A DNA stretch of 64,000 nucleotides, taken from positions 868,001 to 932,000 of the forward strand of contig JANUWF010002285.1 in NCBI GenBank assembly GCA_026120185.1, read 5' to 3'. The DNA comes from Voacanga thouarsii (lineage: Eukaryota > Streptophyta > Magnoliopsida > Gentianales > Apocynaceae). This document shows, piece by piece, positions 35,108-46,280 of this stretch. The notes under the pieces are model-generated. The model searched no databases. It was given only the letters and a program-made list of their open reading frames with translations, and was not told the DNA's origin. Position numbers and translations under genes: made by a program. Within the stretch, counting starts at the first letter, position 1; every line of letters starts with the position of its first letter.

Positions 35108-36042
35108 ACATTGTCATCTACAAAGGTTTGACTGTCTAGTTAATTTAGTATCAAGGGCTTGGGAGAAGCCAGTTAGATTATCGAGATTAGGCTTCTTAGA
35201 AATAGGGAGCAAAAAATGTTAGGATTATCCCAAGCGACATATATTGACAAGATGTTGGCCAAAGTACAGCATGGACTTATGTAAGGGAGCTCTAATTCCT
35301 TGTAGACATGGGTTGTCTTTTTGTTCAAGGGACTGTCCTAAGTCTCAAGAAGAAAAAGATAGAATAAGCTGGATTCCCTACGCTTCGGCTGTGGGAAGTC
35401 TCATGTTTGTCATGCTATGTACTAAGCCAGATATCTGCTTTACCGTAGGCTAAGTTAGCAGATATCAATCAAATCATGAGGAGGTTCATTGGCAAGCTGT
35501 AAAGTATATTCTCAAGTACCTCAAGGGAATGAGAGATTATATGCCAGTTTACATGGCTGATGACTTGGTTCCTATAGGATACACAGACTCAGACTTCCAA
35601 GTAGATAAGGATGAGAGAAAATCCTCTAGTGGATATGTCTTTACCTTGTCTGGAGGAGTATCAAGCAATCTTGTATTGCTGACTCAACCATGGAAGCTGA
35701 GTATGTGGCAGCTTCGGAGGCATCCAAGGAAGCAGTCTGGCTTCAGAAGTTTCTTTCAGAACTTGGAGTCATGCCACACATGGATAGGCCGATTGTGATG
35801 TATTGCGACAACACTGGAGTAGTATCGCAATCTAAAGAACCAAGGAACCACAAGAAGGGGAAGCACATCGAGAGAAAGTACCACCTAATCCGAAATTTCA
35901 TCCAGAGACAGGAAATCATGGTGGAACAGATTGCCTCAGAGAACAATCTAGTAGATCCATTTACCAAGCTTTTGGCAGATAGAGTTTTCAAGAGACACTT
36001 AGATGCCATAAGGGTGGGCACCTATGGACTAATTTAGTCTTA
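35108..36042 (+). pseudogene. pol: copia pol (Y): end of reverse transcriptase and RNase H
   Basis: Resumes the reverse transcriptase thumb region after C1 (segments equivalent to LGLSQ...YIDKIL, then IPYASAVGSLMFVMLCTKPD) with several frameshifts. Then comes RNase H, with YTDSDFQVDKDERKSSSGYV and the open stretch 35690-36037 containing MEAEYVAASEASKEAVW, YCDNTGVVSQSKEPRNHKKG and IASENNLVDPFTK. The last 115 residues are a well-preserved RNase H C-terminal half, ending in a stop 20 bases before the 3' LTR. Confidence 0.9.
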
Positions 36043-36044
36043 GA

Positions 36045-36059
36045 GTGCAAGTGAGAGAT
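36045..36059 (+). other. Y polypurine tract
   Basis: GCAAGTGAGAGATT immediately before the LTR start TGTTGGG. It is the copia plus-strand priming site, equivalent to AAGTGGGAGATT before the X 3' LTR. Confidence 0.8.
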
Positions 36060-37789
36060 TGTTGGGAAATATGCCCTTTTAGACTAGGTTTCTGATGTAA
36101 ACATCGAATGTTTTAATAAAAGAATTTATTCTCAGAAATTATTTATGAATTTACATTTTATTTGTGCACAATTACTTTTGAAAAAGACCCATTGTCTTTA
36201 AGTAAGTAGTCCATCTGAATAGTGGTCTTTCACAGTAAGGTATGGATCATGAGTTACTTAACACATAAATGTTTGTTCTTAATTGATTGATGAGAATGGA
36301 AATCTCATCATGTATAGGTTATTATGTTATGAATTCCAAATGGGGAGTGGCTTACTTTTACCCAGTGAGTAGTCCACTAACTTCATGACATAAGCGTATT
36401 TCGAATACGTAAAATAGGACCTGTAGTAGTGGTTTCCTAAAGTACTATATGGTAGAAACCAAGACTACTACTGCTACAACGTGGACTAGTATTCTACGAC
36501 TTGAGTATGAGTTGGTGGTCTGACGAAGTTAGAAGCATGTACTTCGATATGTTTTAGTTGAGGTTCTATCTAGGACCAATATACTTGCATATTGGGTATA
36601 TGCGACTAGTTAGTTAAGACAAACTTGTACAAGATAGTTTCTATACTATATCGCCTATTGTGGTTGTCTGAATGATCTAAATATCCTGGGACCTGGAAAA
36701 CATGACTTGGATATTTGCTTTAGGGTAGCTCCCTTAGAAAGTAGAAACAATCCAGGAAGTCATAGATCATTGGACTAGAAGCCTAAGGATGGTAGATGTC
36801 ATTTAGAGAGGTGTTAGTATATTTCTTCCTCTCTAATGCATGATGATGTATAGAGGGGTATTTTAGTCATTTCACCTGTAGGTCAGAGACTTTGCTAATG
36901 TGGCATTGTCCTTGGGGTCAATATTTCCTTATGATGATATTAGAAAATATTTAAAATGCAAAATATAGCTATTTATGTGGCAAGAGTATTTTGGTCATTT
37001 TAGTAGCTAAGGTGGTGTGTCTTTTGGTCCCCAGTATAGACCGTAAGTCCTATTGATATACTAGCTAAGGAATTGGTCTTAAATTAAATTAAATAGAATT
37101 TATTTTATTTAAGTAGCCTGATTTAATTATTGGGTTAAAATAAAATAAAGGTCTAGAGAGAGAGAGAATTAATTAAATTTGTTTGGTGGGTTAATTAATT
37201 GTTCAGGGCCTTAGCCCAGTTTGAATAATTAAGGATTGACCTGAGACTAAACTAATATAGGCTTGTTAATTGGACTAGTTTATTTGGGCTGGAAAATTAA
37301 TTATTTATTGGGCCATTTATTTGGTTTTGATTAGAATAATTAATTTAGTCAAAAGGCTAAACTAAGAGTCCAATGGGCCAAGTTAAAAGTCCAATTTTAC
37401 CTGAGGTTTTATTTTAGGTTAAACAGGAAAATAGAGAGGAACGACTTTCTATTCTCTGGAGAAAAAAAAAAAAACTCTCTCTTCTCTCTGAAAAAAATTC
37501 CTTAGTCTTGTGAGTCTTCACCAAACGTGAATTAGGCATGCCATATATTGGAAGATTGAGAGGAAAATTGGCATTTTACATACATGCACATATGTAGTAG
37601 GAGGCTTGCAGGAATCACACCAGAGATTTGCACTAGTGCACCTACCCCAGTTCTACATATTCTAGTTCTGCTAATTTTGAGAACAAGAAGAGGTAAAAAA
37701 TAAATATTTTTTCCCTTAATGCATGAGCTACTGCGTTTTTCCTTGTTCTTCGGTTGCTTTGCTGTGATTTGTTTGCCTTTTAATCTTCA
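36060..37789 (+). repeat. Y 3' LTR
   Basis: TGTTGGGAAATATGCCC start and ATCTTCA end, 1,730 bases, followed by the TSD ATTTT. It matches the Y 5' LTR fragment and the N1 LTRs. Confidence 0.9.
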
Positions 37790-37794
37790 ATTTT

Positions 37795-38881
37795 TGCATG
37801 AAAAATAATAGTAAGGAATTTAGGATTAGACAAGACCAATAATTAGTTTAATTAATGTGTTTAATTCTATTTTTTGGGCACTTAGGTTTAAAAAAAATAG
37901 AAAAGTATGAAAACGTTTACAATTTTCTAGCATGCTATTTATTTCAATACCTATATGCACATTTTCTCAAAGACCAAAGTTTTTAGGAATTTTTGACAAG
38001 AAAAAATATTTTTCTTTAATTAAATGGTTAATTTTAATTTAAACAAAAATTAATCCTTAGTTACTTTCTTAGAGAATTTTATCCTTGACATATAATATAT
38101 TTTGGATTTAGAGATTTTTGTAAGTTAAAATGAAAAACCATTTTAAATTATTTTCACAAGGAAAATTATTTTTCTCAAATAAAAACTTGAGACCAAAGTC
38201 TCTGGAAAGTTTTAATGGAAATTTTGAAATCATTAAGTTTTAATTTAAATAAAATTTATCCATGAAAAATTTCTCAAAGGGTGTAAACCTTGACATAGAA
38301 ATTTTTATGAGTTTAGATATTTCATTTTTAAGTTAAAAGAGAACTTAATAAAAATTTTCAAAGGATATTTTTTCGAGAAAACACTTATTTTAAAAACTAA
38401 GTGGGAGAGGAGTTCCAATGGCCCATGGCTTCCATCATGATCCTCATTAGAGATCGCATGTCTCTTTGCGTTACCCTGAGTGTGAACCAGTATAGGATAG
38501 AGATACCACAAGGGTTTAGAACTAATGAAATGATGTAATTAATAACCCGGAACACATATTATGATCGGCCAACTTACGTTGGAGGTTATAGGGTGAGGTA
38601 TATCTATAGGAAATGAGAAGAAACGGCCATCCCCTCGATGGAATTATCTTCTAAATCATTACCTAGAAGGGAAATTAATTTGTGATGGTTAATACACTTA
38701 GCTTAGGAAAATGTTAATCTTCCCAAGAAGCTATGTCAGTTTTCCTAAGAGCCAATTTAATCATGTTAAAGATAATAGTGATGGGGTTAACTATTATCAG
38801 TTTAATATGAGGATAAAGTGCACAATATTATTTTGTTTTTTTCACAAAACTAAAAATTTCTTTTATTTTTTATTTTCAGAA
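37795..38881 (+). other. X leader, second part
   Basis: Non-coding AT-rich leader matching N1 from about 14130 down to 13060 on its minus strand, for example TTAATTAATGTGTTTAATT and AGTGGGAGAGG...CCAATGGCC. Immediately before the gag ATG is TTTTATTTTTTATTTTCAG, a good splice-acceptor-like sequence. No protein is supported. Confidence 0.7.
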
Positions 38882-39715
38882 ATGGTTAGTAGAGGTTCTT
38901 TCAGTCCCTTAGCTATTATTCTCCTGGAGAATAAGCTAACGGTCCTAAGCATGTAGAGTGGAAAAGGAATCTGGACATAATATTCACAGTTAGGAGTACA
39001 AGTATGTCCTCTATGTAACCTGCCCAGTTATAAGGAGGGTTCCACCGATGAGGAGCGAGAGGCTGAGAAGGCATGGAAGAAGACTGACGAAATGGCACGC
39101 TGCTACATGTTAGCTTCCATGTCTAATGTGCTTTATTCCAAACATGAACACATGGCGACTGCTTACGACATAAGCACATCTTTAGCCATGATGTTTGCAG
39201 ACAATAGTTGGCCCGCAAGGCAGGAGGTTCTTTGAACGATCATCAATACCAAGATGGCTAAGGGAGCATTAATCAGGGAGCATATATTCAAAATGATTGC
39301 TACTTTCGAGGAAACAGAAGTCTTGGGGAGCGGTGATTGACCCTTAGTGCTAAGTGGACATGGTTCTCGAATCTCTACTAGGCTCTTTTACTCAATTCAA
39401 GTTCAACAACAATATGAACAAGCTAAACATGAGTTTAATTGAATTAATAAAAGAGCTCCAGGTGGCGGAGAAGGTTATGGAGCCACAGTCAAAGGCTATG
39501 ATTACTTTTTCAAGAACTGGGCCTAAGCCCAGAAAGTTCAAGAGGAAAAAAGGTAACGCATCACCCTAGCCCAAGTTCGAGCCCAAAGATAAAGCCAAGG
39601 GCAAATGTTTCAAGTGCGGAAAGAAGGGACACAGGAAAAAAGAGTATCCAGATCTTCAAGCTAAGAAAAATTCCACAGGTAATGTTTTCTATCTAAAGTC
39701 TATATCAATGGTTGG
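38882..39715 (+). pseudogene. gag: copia gag (X) with zinc knuckle, broken
   Basis: The ATG at 38882 opens MVSRGSFSPLAIILLENKLT, then a frameshift. Later segments include EKAWKKTDEMARCYMLASMS and NMNKLNMSLIELIKELQ in changing frames. The CCHC knuckle at about 39606-39650 reads CFKCGKKGHRKKEY, so the final cysteine is tyrosine. Compared with N1 gag the start is better preserved here. It has several stops and frameshifts, so no protein is made. It leads directly into the protease. Confidence 0.87.
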
Positions 39716-40080
39716 ATCAACTTCCACTTGGATTGTTGATTTAGGAGCCACTGCTCATATTTGTATCTCCTTGTTAGGGTTTAGAAAGATAAGAAGACTG
39801 CAGAAGGGCGAACATAGACTATGCGTAGGAAATTGAGCACACGTGTGGGCCCTTGCAATGGGAGAGTTGAAAATTATTTTTGATTGTAATAGAATAGTTA
39901 TTTTGAAGGTTATTTTATATGTACGTGGTTTTAGACAGAATTTGGTTTTAGTTGCAAAACTAATAAATCAAGGATATTTTGTTTCTTTCCATTCTGGTAT
40001 AACTATCAGTAGAAATAGAGAAGTTTTATGTACTGTGGAAACCTATTCTTCATTAATCCTGTTAACAAATAATTAAACAA
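39716..40080 (+). pseudogene. pol: copia protease region (X), degenerate
   Basis: STSTWIVDLGATAHI at about 39717-39761 corresponds to the aspartic protease active site of copia elements (usual D-S/T-G). The Asp is present but the next residue is Leu instead of Ser/Thr. A segment to 40076 (open from 39843) carries VILYVRGFRQNLVLVAKLI, which corresponds to the LxVPxLxxNLLSVxxL region before integrase. Confidence 0.8.
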
Positions 40081-40137
40081 TACTCAATCTGAACCTTTAA
40101 ATATGAAGAGAAAGACTAATGTCAATGACTTATATAT

Positions 40138-40699
40138 TTAGCATCTAAGGATGGGTCTTATTAACTCAACCAGGATTCAGAGGTTAATCTATGATGGGCT
40201 TTTGGGCTTATTAAGATTGGAAAGTTGGCCTCAGTGTGAATCTTGTCTTATGGAAAAAATGACCAAAAGGTTATTTACCCAAAAGGGGGATAGGGTCACG
40301 GAGATATTGAGTCTTATTCACACTGATATGTGTGGTCCTTTGTGTACACCTGCAAGAGGAGGGTTTGAATACTTCATCACCTTCACAGATGATTATACTA
40401 GGTTTGGTTATGTTTATCTGATGAGATGCAAGTCTGACTTTTTTGACAAATTCAAAGAGTTTAAGGCTAAAGTAGAGCGTTGGACAGGTAAACTAATCAA
40501 GACCTTACGATCGGATCGTGGTGACAAGTACCTCCTTGGTGAATTCAAAGCTACATAGTACATCATGGGATAGTATCCTAACTCTCTGCACCGGGAACAT
40601 CCTAGCAGAATGGAGTAGCTGAGAGAAGGGACAAAACATTGATAGAAATGGTCCGAAGCATGATGTCTCATGCTACTCTTCCGGCACCTATTTGGGAAT
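40138..40699 (+). pseudogene. pol: copia integrase (X), N-terminal and catalytic part
   Basis: The GAG-pre-integrase zinc region begins with HLRMGLINSTRIQRLIYDGL; the second His of the HHCC motif is Leu, while CESC keeps both cysteines. Catalytic acidic residues are visible: HTDMCGP near 40320, RSDRGDKYL near 40510, and the Glu of a VAERR-like stretch near 40620 after a stop. The frame at 40151-40558 is open for 135 residues. The domain is cut at 40699 by G2 and continues at 47673. Confidence 0.9.
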
Positions 40700-43617
40700 T
40701 GATGCGTGTTTTTTATTATAAAAAACATTACCAACAAATAACATAATTACTCAAGTTTTAATTAAAATGCCAACCACTAAAACCACACAAACGAGTAAGT
40801 ATACCCATCGTATAGTATAGGGAATGGCAAGTATCGAATCGATGAAAACTTAGGTGCCCACCTTACTTTACCCAAATCTGTATTGTTTAACTAATAAAAT
40901 AAGAAGAGAATAAGAAAGAAAATAAATAAAGATAAAAATAGATATAACTCAAGGATCCAGTTTCATGTAACTAGATAATTATCTTGAAAACAAAAGATTG
41001 AATCAATTAGCATACATCACAATCAATTGTAATCTTGGCATCATGAAGGATTTAATATAGACACACTTCGTTTGCAATCCATGAAATCACTATCTTCTAG
41101 TCAAATTAGTAAACATATTCTATCTCTACTAATTCATCCAAAAATGCATTAAAATCAATCCTCGTATAAACCCCTATATTCTAGGTAATTTAAAACATGA
41201 AATTAGTCAATGAATTCATATTCTAGCAATCATTAATCAACTTTTGATTACCAATGTTCTAAATAATTAACCCCCTTTTCATGTAAGTTAAGAGATAATA
41301 AATATGAAATTAGTTAATTGAAGTTATTACCAACTACATCTTCAAGCAAGTTAATAACAAAAATCAATCAACCAACTCCGTAAGAAAAACAAGCAATCAA
41401 ATACCAAGAACAATAATCAATTAATCAAAAGGTTTAATTAACTTAATAAATCATAATCTTCAAAATAATATCCAATTAAAATCAAAATATTAAGTACATC
41501 ATTGTTGTAGAAAAGTAAATAAAGGATAAAAGATAAAAATCATAGATAAGCCCTTCTTGTTAGGGGTATGCTTTAGAGTCAATTTGTACTTATATTATTG
41601 TCATTATATATTATGTAATAATACGGGGTATTTCTTTCCATGAATAGTGCATTTAGTTTTGTAGTCATCAAGTATGTGACTTGATAGTAAAACCCTCCAA
41701 TCAATACAATGACTATTCTTAAACTGTCCCTGGTTGATTATTATTAGTGGAACAATAATAACTTAAGATTAGTATGTTTATGACTTGATGGCTATGTTTT
41801 ATTGGTCATGGATATATGTGATATCAAGTCAAAACATAAATAAATATTAGAGAATATTATATTGGACATGACCCACTGTGAGAGTATTTCATGGAACATG
41901 TTATAAGTACTTTCTAGCCATAATGATATTAAAAGTCCTTTGACTTGAATTCATCATAGTTTCTTACTTGATAAATTCTATATTTTGATGTTGTCTAAAG
42001 TTGTTTTTAACCTGATAATAAATTAGACCACTGTTGGATATAGAATAAACCAAGGAGAGGAATTTGATTGATAGTGAAGGAATTTGTCCCTCTCAATTAT
42101 GAGAGAGATATCCATGGGCCACTTGATAAGTTAGACTGTTAAAATGCATGGCCGTGCTCAAACATATCAATTTTCGATATTGATTTCATTTGTTTGAACA
42201 GTCTACTATGAGATTAAGAAATAATTGATTAAGCTTAATAAGGATGACATGCTCCGTACCTTATGCTTAATCTGGATATCGTGTGACTAAAGGACTAAAT
42301 ATAAAGTTATGGTTTGGTTCAAAGAGATCACTAATCTTCATATAACCTGGATAGTTATAATGTTTTGCTAGAAACTGCTTATAACTTGTGGGCCATTTAA
42401 ATATGATTTGGGCATACTGCCAGTGTTAAAAGAACCTATAGGGTCACACAATAAGCAAACTCGTTAGGTTATTTTTCTAGTAACCAGGTTCGATAAATCT
42501 GAAAATATGTCTAAGTTAATCGAACCTAGAAAATTGACCAGATACAATGAATCTGGAAATATGTCCACATTCAATGTATCTGGATGATGTCCAGATTGTA
42601 AGAATTTGACTCGGTAAATTGATTCGTTAAATTACCGAGATAATAGCAGAATCTTATCATATTAGTTTTAATTTAATTTAAATTTAAAATAAAATAGGAT
42701 AAGATATTATCAGAATTGGACTCTAAAAGGTTCGGGTGGTTCTTATGAAAACCCTAGCCGTTTTCTCAAGGGTGCTCTCAGTTAAAAAAAATATTTGCGC
42801 CTCCATTCATCAGAAAAAATTAAGCCTCTCAAACCTTAGGCACTAGCACTCCCGGGGTAATGAATTAGTTCACCGTGTGTATCCGATAGAGGGCGTTTGC
42901 ACATTACAACGTCTGCTGATCGTTCGAGTTGCACGTATGACAGTAAAACCAGAATCTAAGGATCTTGATTACGCTGAACAAAGATAATTCTGTAATCCCT
43001 AGAACATCTTAATCATTTGGCTTGGATCCTTGGAAGGGATTCGTGGATGTTTTTCGCATTTTGGAGTCCACTAATTCTAACACTTCTTCTCTTGAAAACC
43101 TTTTTTAAACAATGCTCTTTTGAGTGGTGATTGAGTAACTAGCTTGGATCCTTCAAATCACACCATTCTCTTATGTTTTTCTTGTATTTATAATCCTTCT
43201 TGATACCAAAATTCGTTTCTTGAGAAGTCTAGTCTGAGTAGAATTCAGAAAATACTTAAATCTTTTGGAAAATACCAAATTCGTGCACAACCGCCTCTGG
43301 GCAGAGTGGAACTAGCGCTGCGTTAGTTCGGCCTACCTAGCGCTAAGTATACTTTGTTCTTCTTCTCAATTTTGCTCCGTTTTTATTGTTTGAACAGAAT
43401 AGACCCAACATTTGGTCCCTTGCCAGGGCCAGGGCCAGGTCTGTTATGGAATTATTCACTTTTCACTCGAAATCAACTTAAATCTACACAAATTTGTCAA
43501 AAACACTTTTTACAAGCAAAAAGTCAAATAAGAAGGAATGTGCCTAGTTATTACAATAAAAGTATCTCAAAACAATCTCAAATAACTAGAAAAATAATCA
43601 TGATTTAGCCCCTATCA
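40700..43617 (-). repeat. G2 3' LTR, interrupted by solo LTR B2
   Basis: TGATGCGTG at 40700 and CCCCTATCA at 43617. It is collinear with the right LTR, except for B2 at 41558-43082 with its own TSD. GC-rich blocks lie at 43308-43345 and 43410-43440. Confidence 0.9.
41558..43082 (+). mobile_element. B2: solo LTR of copia family B
   Basis: TGTTAGGGGTATGCTTTAGAG start and ATTCTAACA end, 1,525 bases. Perfect TSD CTTCT at 41553-41557 and 43083-43087. It is collinear with B1, and the two differ by scattered substitutions. Confidence 0.94.
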
Positions 43618-44756
43618 CATACCCCCAAACTTGAACATTTGCTTGTCCTCAAGCAAACAAGATTTAAAACACTAAGCATTTAGAATAAGACAAAATAATT
43701 TTTCAAAATTTTTCTTAAGAAATTCATCCATAATAAAGGAATAATCTTCTTCCAACTTAAAATAAAAACTTGTCATTCATTCAACCCTTTTAAAACCTTG
43801 TAAACTTATGTATTAAATCAAACAATCCCAAGGCCATCAAAGTTAAGTTAAACAAGTTTATATCTAGTACAAGAAAATCATCTTACTCATCAAGCAAAAA
43901 CATAGATAACAAAAATTATGCAAGTCAAGCCATTTAACCAATTTCAGCATTATAAACTTAAATTTACACAACTCAAGTTAGTGAAAAAAGGAAAACACTC
44001 GCACTCTTCTTTTTTTTTTTTTTCCTATGACTTTGGGAATTGATAGCTTTAAGTGCATGGATTTCTTTTCTCACACTGTATTGGCCCCCTTATAGTCATC
44101 ATTATTTTTTTAGTAATTTTCTTTTTCTTCCTTCTTTCTTCCCTTACTTTCTTGCCTTCGGGATAGCTTCAAGGGAGTGTGATGTTTCTTTGTTTCTTCT
44201 CTTCCACTCACCGTATTGGCCCCCTTTTCAGCAAAGGTCTCTCTCTTTTTCGCTCAAAAATAAAAGCATTTTTTCAACTCAATCTTTTTTCATCTCACGT
44301 TTTTCTTTTTCACTCAAAATGTTTTTTCCTCACATTCCTTATTCACAACCCAAAGTCAAGCAAACTTTAAATCTATAATACAAGAATTAGTCAACAACTC
44401 TTTTCATATTTCATCATATCATTCACATTCAAACTTAAAGAATAAAACAAAACTCAAATACCAAATATAACTAAGGTTAACTTAAATTTTCAAAACTTAG
44501 CAAAAATCCAACTTAATACACAAGTTTAATTTTTTAAATAAAAATCCAACCATAATGAATGACAAATCCATATCCAAAATTAGTAAGAAAATTATCACTC
44601 CATTATAGACAAATAAGCTCAATTTAGCTCCAAAATCTCCAAACTTTCAAAATTTTAAAATTTTCAATTTTTTCAAATTTTCAACAAAATTGTTTAATAT
44701 CAAGAAAACACCAAGATCATAGATAGAAACTTAGATAAAGAATATTACTAAATCAT

Positions 44757-44796
44757 TCCCCCACATATAAATTGGATTATGTCCTTATTTGCCAAA
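44757..44796 (-). other. Second polypurine-like module in G2
   Basis: The minus strand reads GCAAATAAGGACATAATCC, then AATTTATATGTGGGGGAATG. Counterpart of the modules in G1, G3 and G6. Confidence 0.65.
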
Positions 44797-45178
44797 AGTT
44801 AACACAATAAAGCATCTCCAAAGGGACAAAAAATGATAAAGGAGGGATAGAAAGTTAAGCAATACTCCCCAAATACAATGAAGCTCCAATAGATATAAAA
44901 ACGTGAAATAAATAGAAGAGCTTGTCTAATAGGACTTTATTCCGACCTACAAAAGAAAATATAAATAAAAGCACAAAAAAGGAAAAACAAAATAAAGACA
45001 CACCTAAATAAAAGAAAATAAACTAAAGAAAAATACTAATAACAATCCTAACAAAGTAAATAAAGACACGACTCACTCCTTCACACTTAAGATGAACAAT
45101 AATTTGCTTATTTGTGGAGGGAAAAGACACTTAACCGACTAACGAAAACCAAGCCTAAGATAAAGAGACAAACTTTTT

Positions 45179-45772
45179 TCACTCATCATGCTTTTTCATC
45201 AAACCTTTGTAAAAGAAATTAGAGCTCATTGAAAAAGGTAAGATTGATAAAAGTAGAAATAAGAGAGGTTTTTGAAAAATAGAAGGTTCATGGAAAATAG
45301 TAGTTGCAATGAATGTACATGCATGACCCTCCTTCCATAACACCTTTTTAGACATACAATTCAAATTTCCAACACAAAGATGTAAATTATGTCTAAAAAG
45401 TATATAAATATTAGAATCACCACTTATCCCTTCAAAAGATTTGTCACTATTAAAATTCCCCTTTAGACTTAGTAATGTAGATTTTAAAGATGGGATCAAG
45501 AAATCCTTATTTTCTAAGTCATGGTTAACAAAAACTAAGTTACCTCCCTTTGGATGGGTTGAAGGGTGGAATTTGTTAGCATACTCCAAGGGCTTCTTAT
45601 GATGCATCAATGAAAGATCCAACTCCTTGAGGCAAGTTAAGCTTAACACATAATCATTTGGACTGTTGTTCTCCAAGAATTGAGAAGAACCTAAAAAATC
45701 ATGTGACAAAGAGAAGTTAGACTTATTAGCACATAGAGGAGAATCGAATACCTCCCTTTTCACACTGGGCAA
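45179..45772 (-). CDS. Unidentified 197-residue ORF of G2
   Basis: The longest clean frame in the window outside pol. It starts MPSVKREVFDSPLCANKSNF and contains CLKELDLSLMHHKKPLEYAN and a Ser/Leu-rich middle, ending KKHDE. The C-terminal 40 residues are hydrophobic. It lies on the sense strand of G2. The sequence upstream is in the same frame back to 46084, broken by two stops, so the original ORF was probably about 300 residues, starting near 46084. I do not recognise a domain. It may be a product specific to this non-autonomous family or a highly diverged gag. The annotated Met may not be the true start. Confidence 0.5.
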   Translation of the reverse strand: MPSVKREVFDSPLCANKSNFSLSHDFLGSSQFLENNSPNDYVLSLTCLKELDLSLMHHKKPLEYANKFHPSTHPKGGNLVFVNHDLENKDFLIPSLKSTLLSLKGNFNSDKSFEGISGDSNIYILFRHNLHLCVGNLNCMSKKVLWKEGHACTFIATTIFHEPSIFQKPLLFLLLSILPFSMSSNFFYKGLMKKHDE

Positions 45773-45901
45773 TTGTTCCTTATATCCTCTCTCATTTCCT
45801 TGGGGATTCTCTTATTCAAGTGTATGAGCCTTTATGGCATCCTCAACCAACTTGGCTAGTTGTGTTCTTTGATAGTTCATATGTTGGGATGCTTCTACAA
45901 G

Positions 45902-46084
45902 CTACTTAACAGCTAAATTTGCATTGGCAACAAAAGAATGCATAGAAGCTTCAAGTGATGTATCACAAAAAGCGTCAATCCGAGCTTGCAAATTTGCCAA
46001 TCTATCATTATTGTAGCTCCTTTGTTCTTGTGCCCAAAAGTAATTGTTCATGACGATATCAATCTTGTGCTCAAAGAAAAACAA
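45902..46084 (-). pseudogene. N-terminal part of the G2 ORF, coiled-coil-like
   Basis: 60 residues starting MFFFEHKIDIVMNNYFWAQE and continuing RSYNNDRLANLQARIDAF. After a stop at 45902 the same frame goes on with a QRTQLAKLVEDAIKAHT stretch and a second stop to join the 197-residue ORF at 45772. Heptad-like spacing of Leu/Ile suggests a coiled coil, as found at the N-terminus or C-terminus of many gypsy-element structural proteins (inference). It lies 170 bases inside the primer site, the normal position of gag. Confidence 0.5.
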
Positions 46085-46255
46085 AAATCAAATAAAAAAT
46101 GAAAATAAAAACAAACAAAAAAATAAGAGAAAAACAAAGAAAAGAAAAATACACAAATTAGAAATATTCACAAAATACTAAACACAAAGGTTAGTGATAT
46201 CTACAATTACAACAAAGGCTAAATCAACAAAAGTAAAGTGTTTTTGATAGTGCCC

Positions 46256-46277
46256 ATCCTTGGTAACAGTGCCAAAA
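46256..46277 (-). other. G2 primer-binding site, degenerate tRNA-Asp type
   Basis: The minus strand reads TGGCACTGTTACCAAGGATGG just after the LTR end, a mutated form of the intact G1 site. Confidence 0.7.
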
Positions 46278-46280
46278 ACT

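Larger units (their letters stand above)
29914..37789 (+). mobile_element. Y: copia retrotransposon (A family) with internal deletion
   Basis: The TSD ATTTT at 29909-29913 and 37790-37794 is perfect. The 5' LTR keeps only its first 820 bases (29914-30733) and is joined directly to integrase. Thus the rest of the LTR, the primer site, gag, protease and the integrase core are deleted. The pol continues at 30735-30825, 32343-33393 and 35108-36042, split by solo LTRs B1 and C1. A complete 3' LTR follows. The sequence to the right of Y fits the X leader. Confidence 0.9.
43618..46280 (-). mobile_element. G2 internal region
   Basis: From the left LTR it shows the polypurine tract and GAGGACAAGCAAATG block (43619-43650), the module GGGAATTGATAGC...TATTGGCCCCC (44035-44090) and its second copy (44160-44226), and the second polypurine-like module (44757-44796). 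Towards the primer site come two minus-strand ORFs, 45902-46084 and 45179-45772. The two plus frames at 44040-44378 and 44179-44370 lie on the opposite strand over the repeated modules and are not supported. Confidence 0.75.

Noticed and set aside
44040..44378. 112-residue plus frame
   Set aside because: It lies antisense to G2 across duplicated non-coding modules and is matched by a similar chance frame at 8055-8357 in G1.
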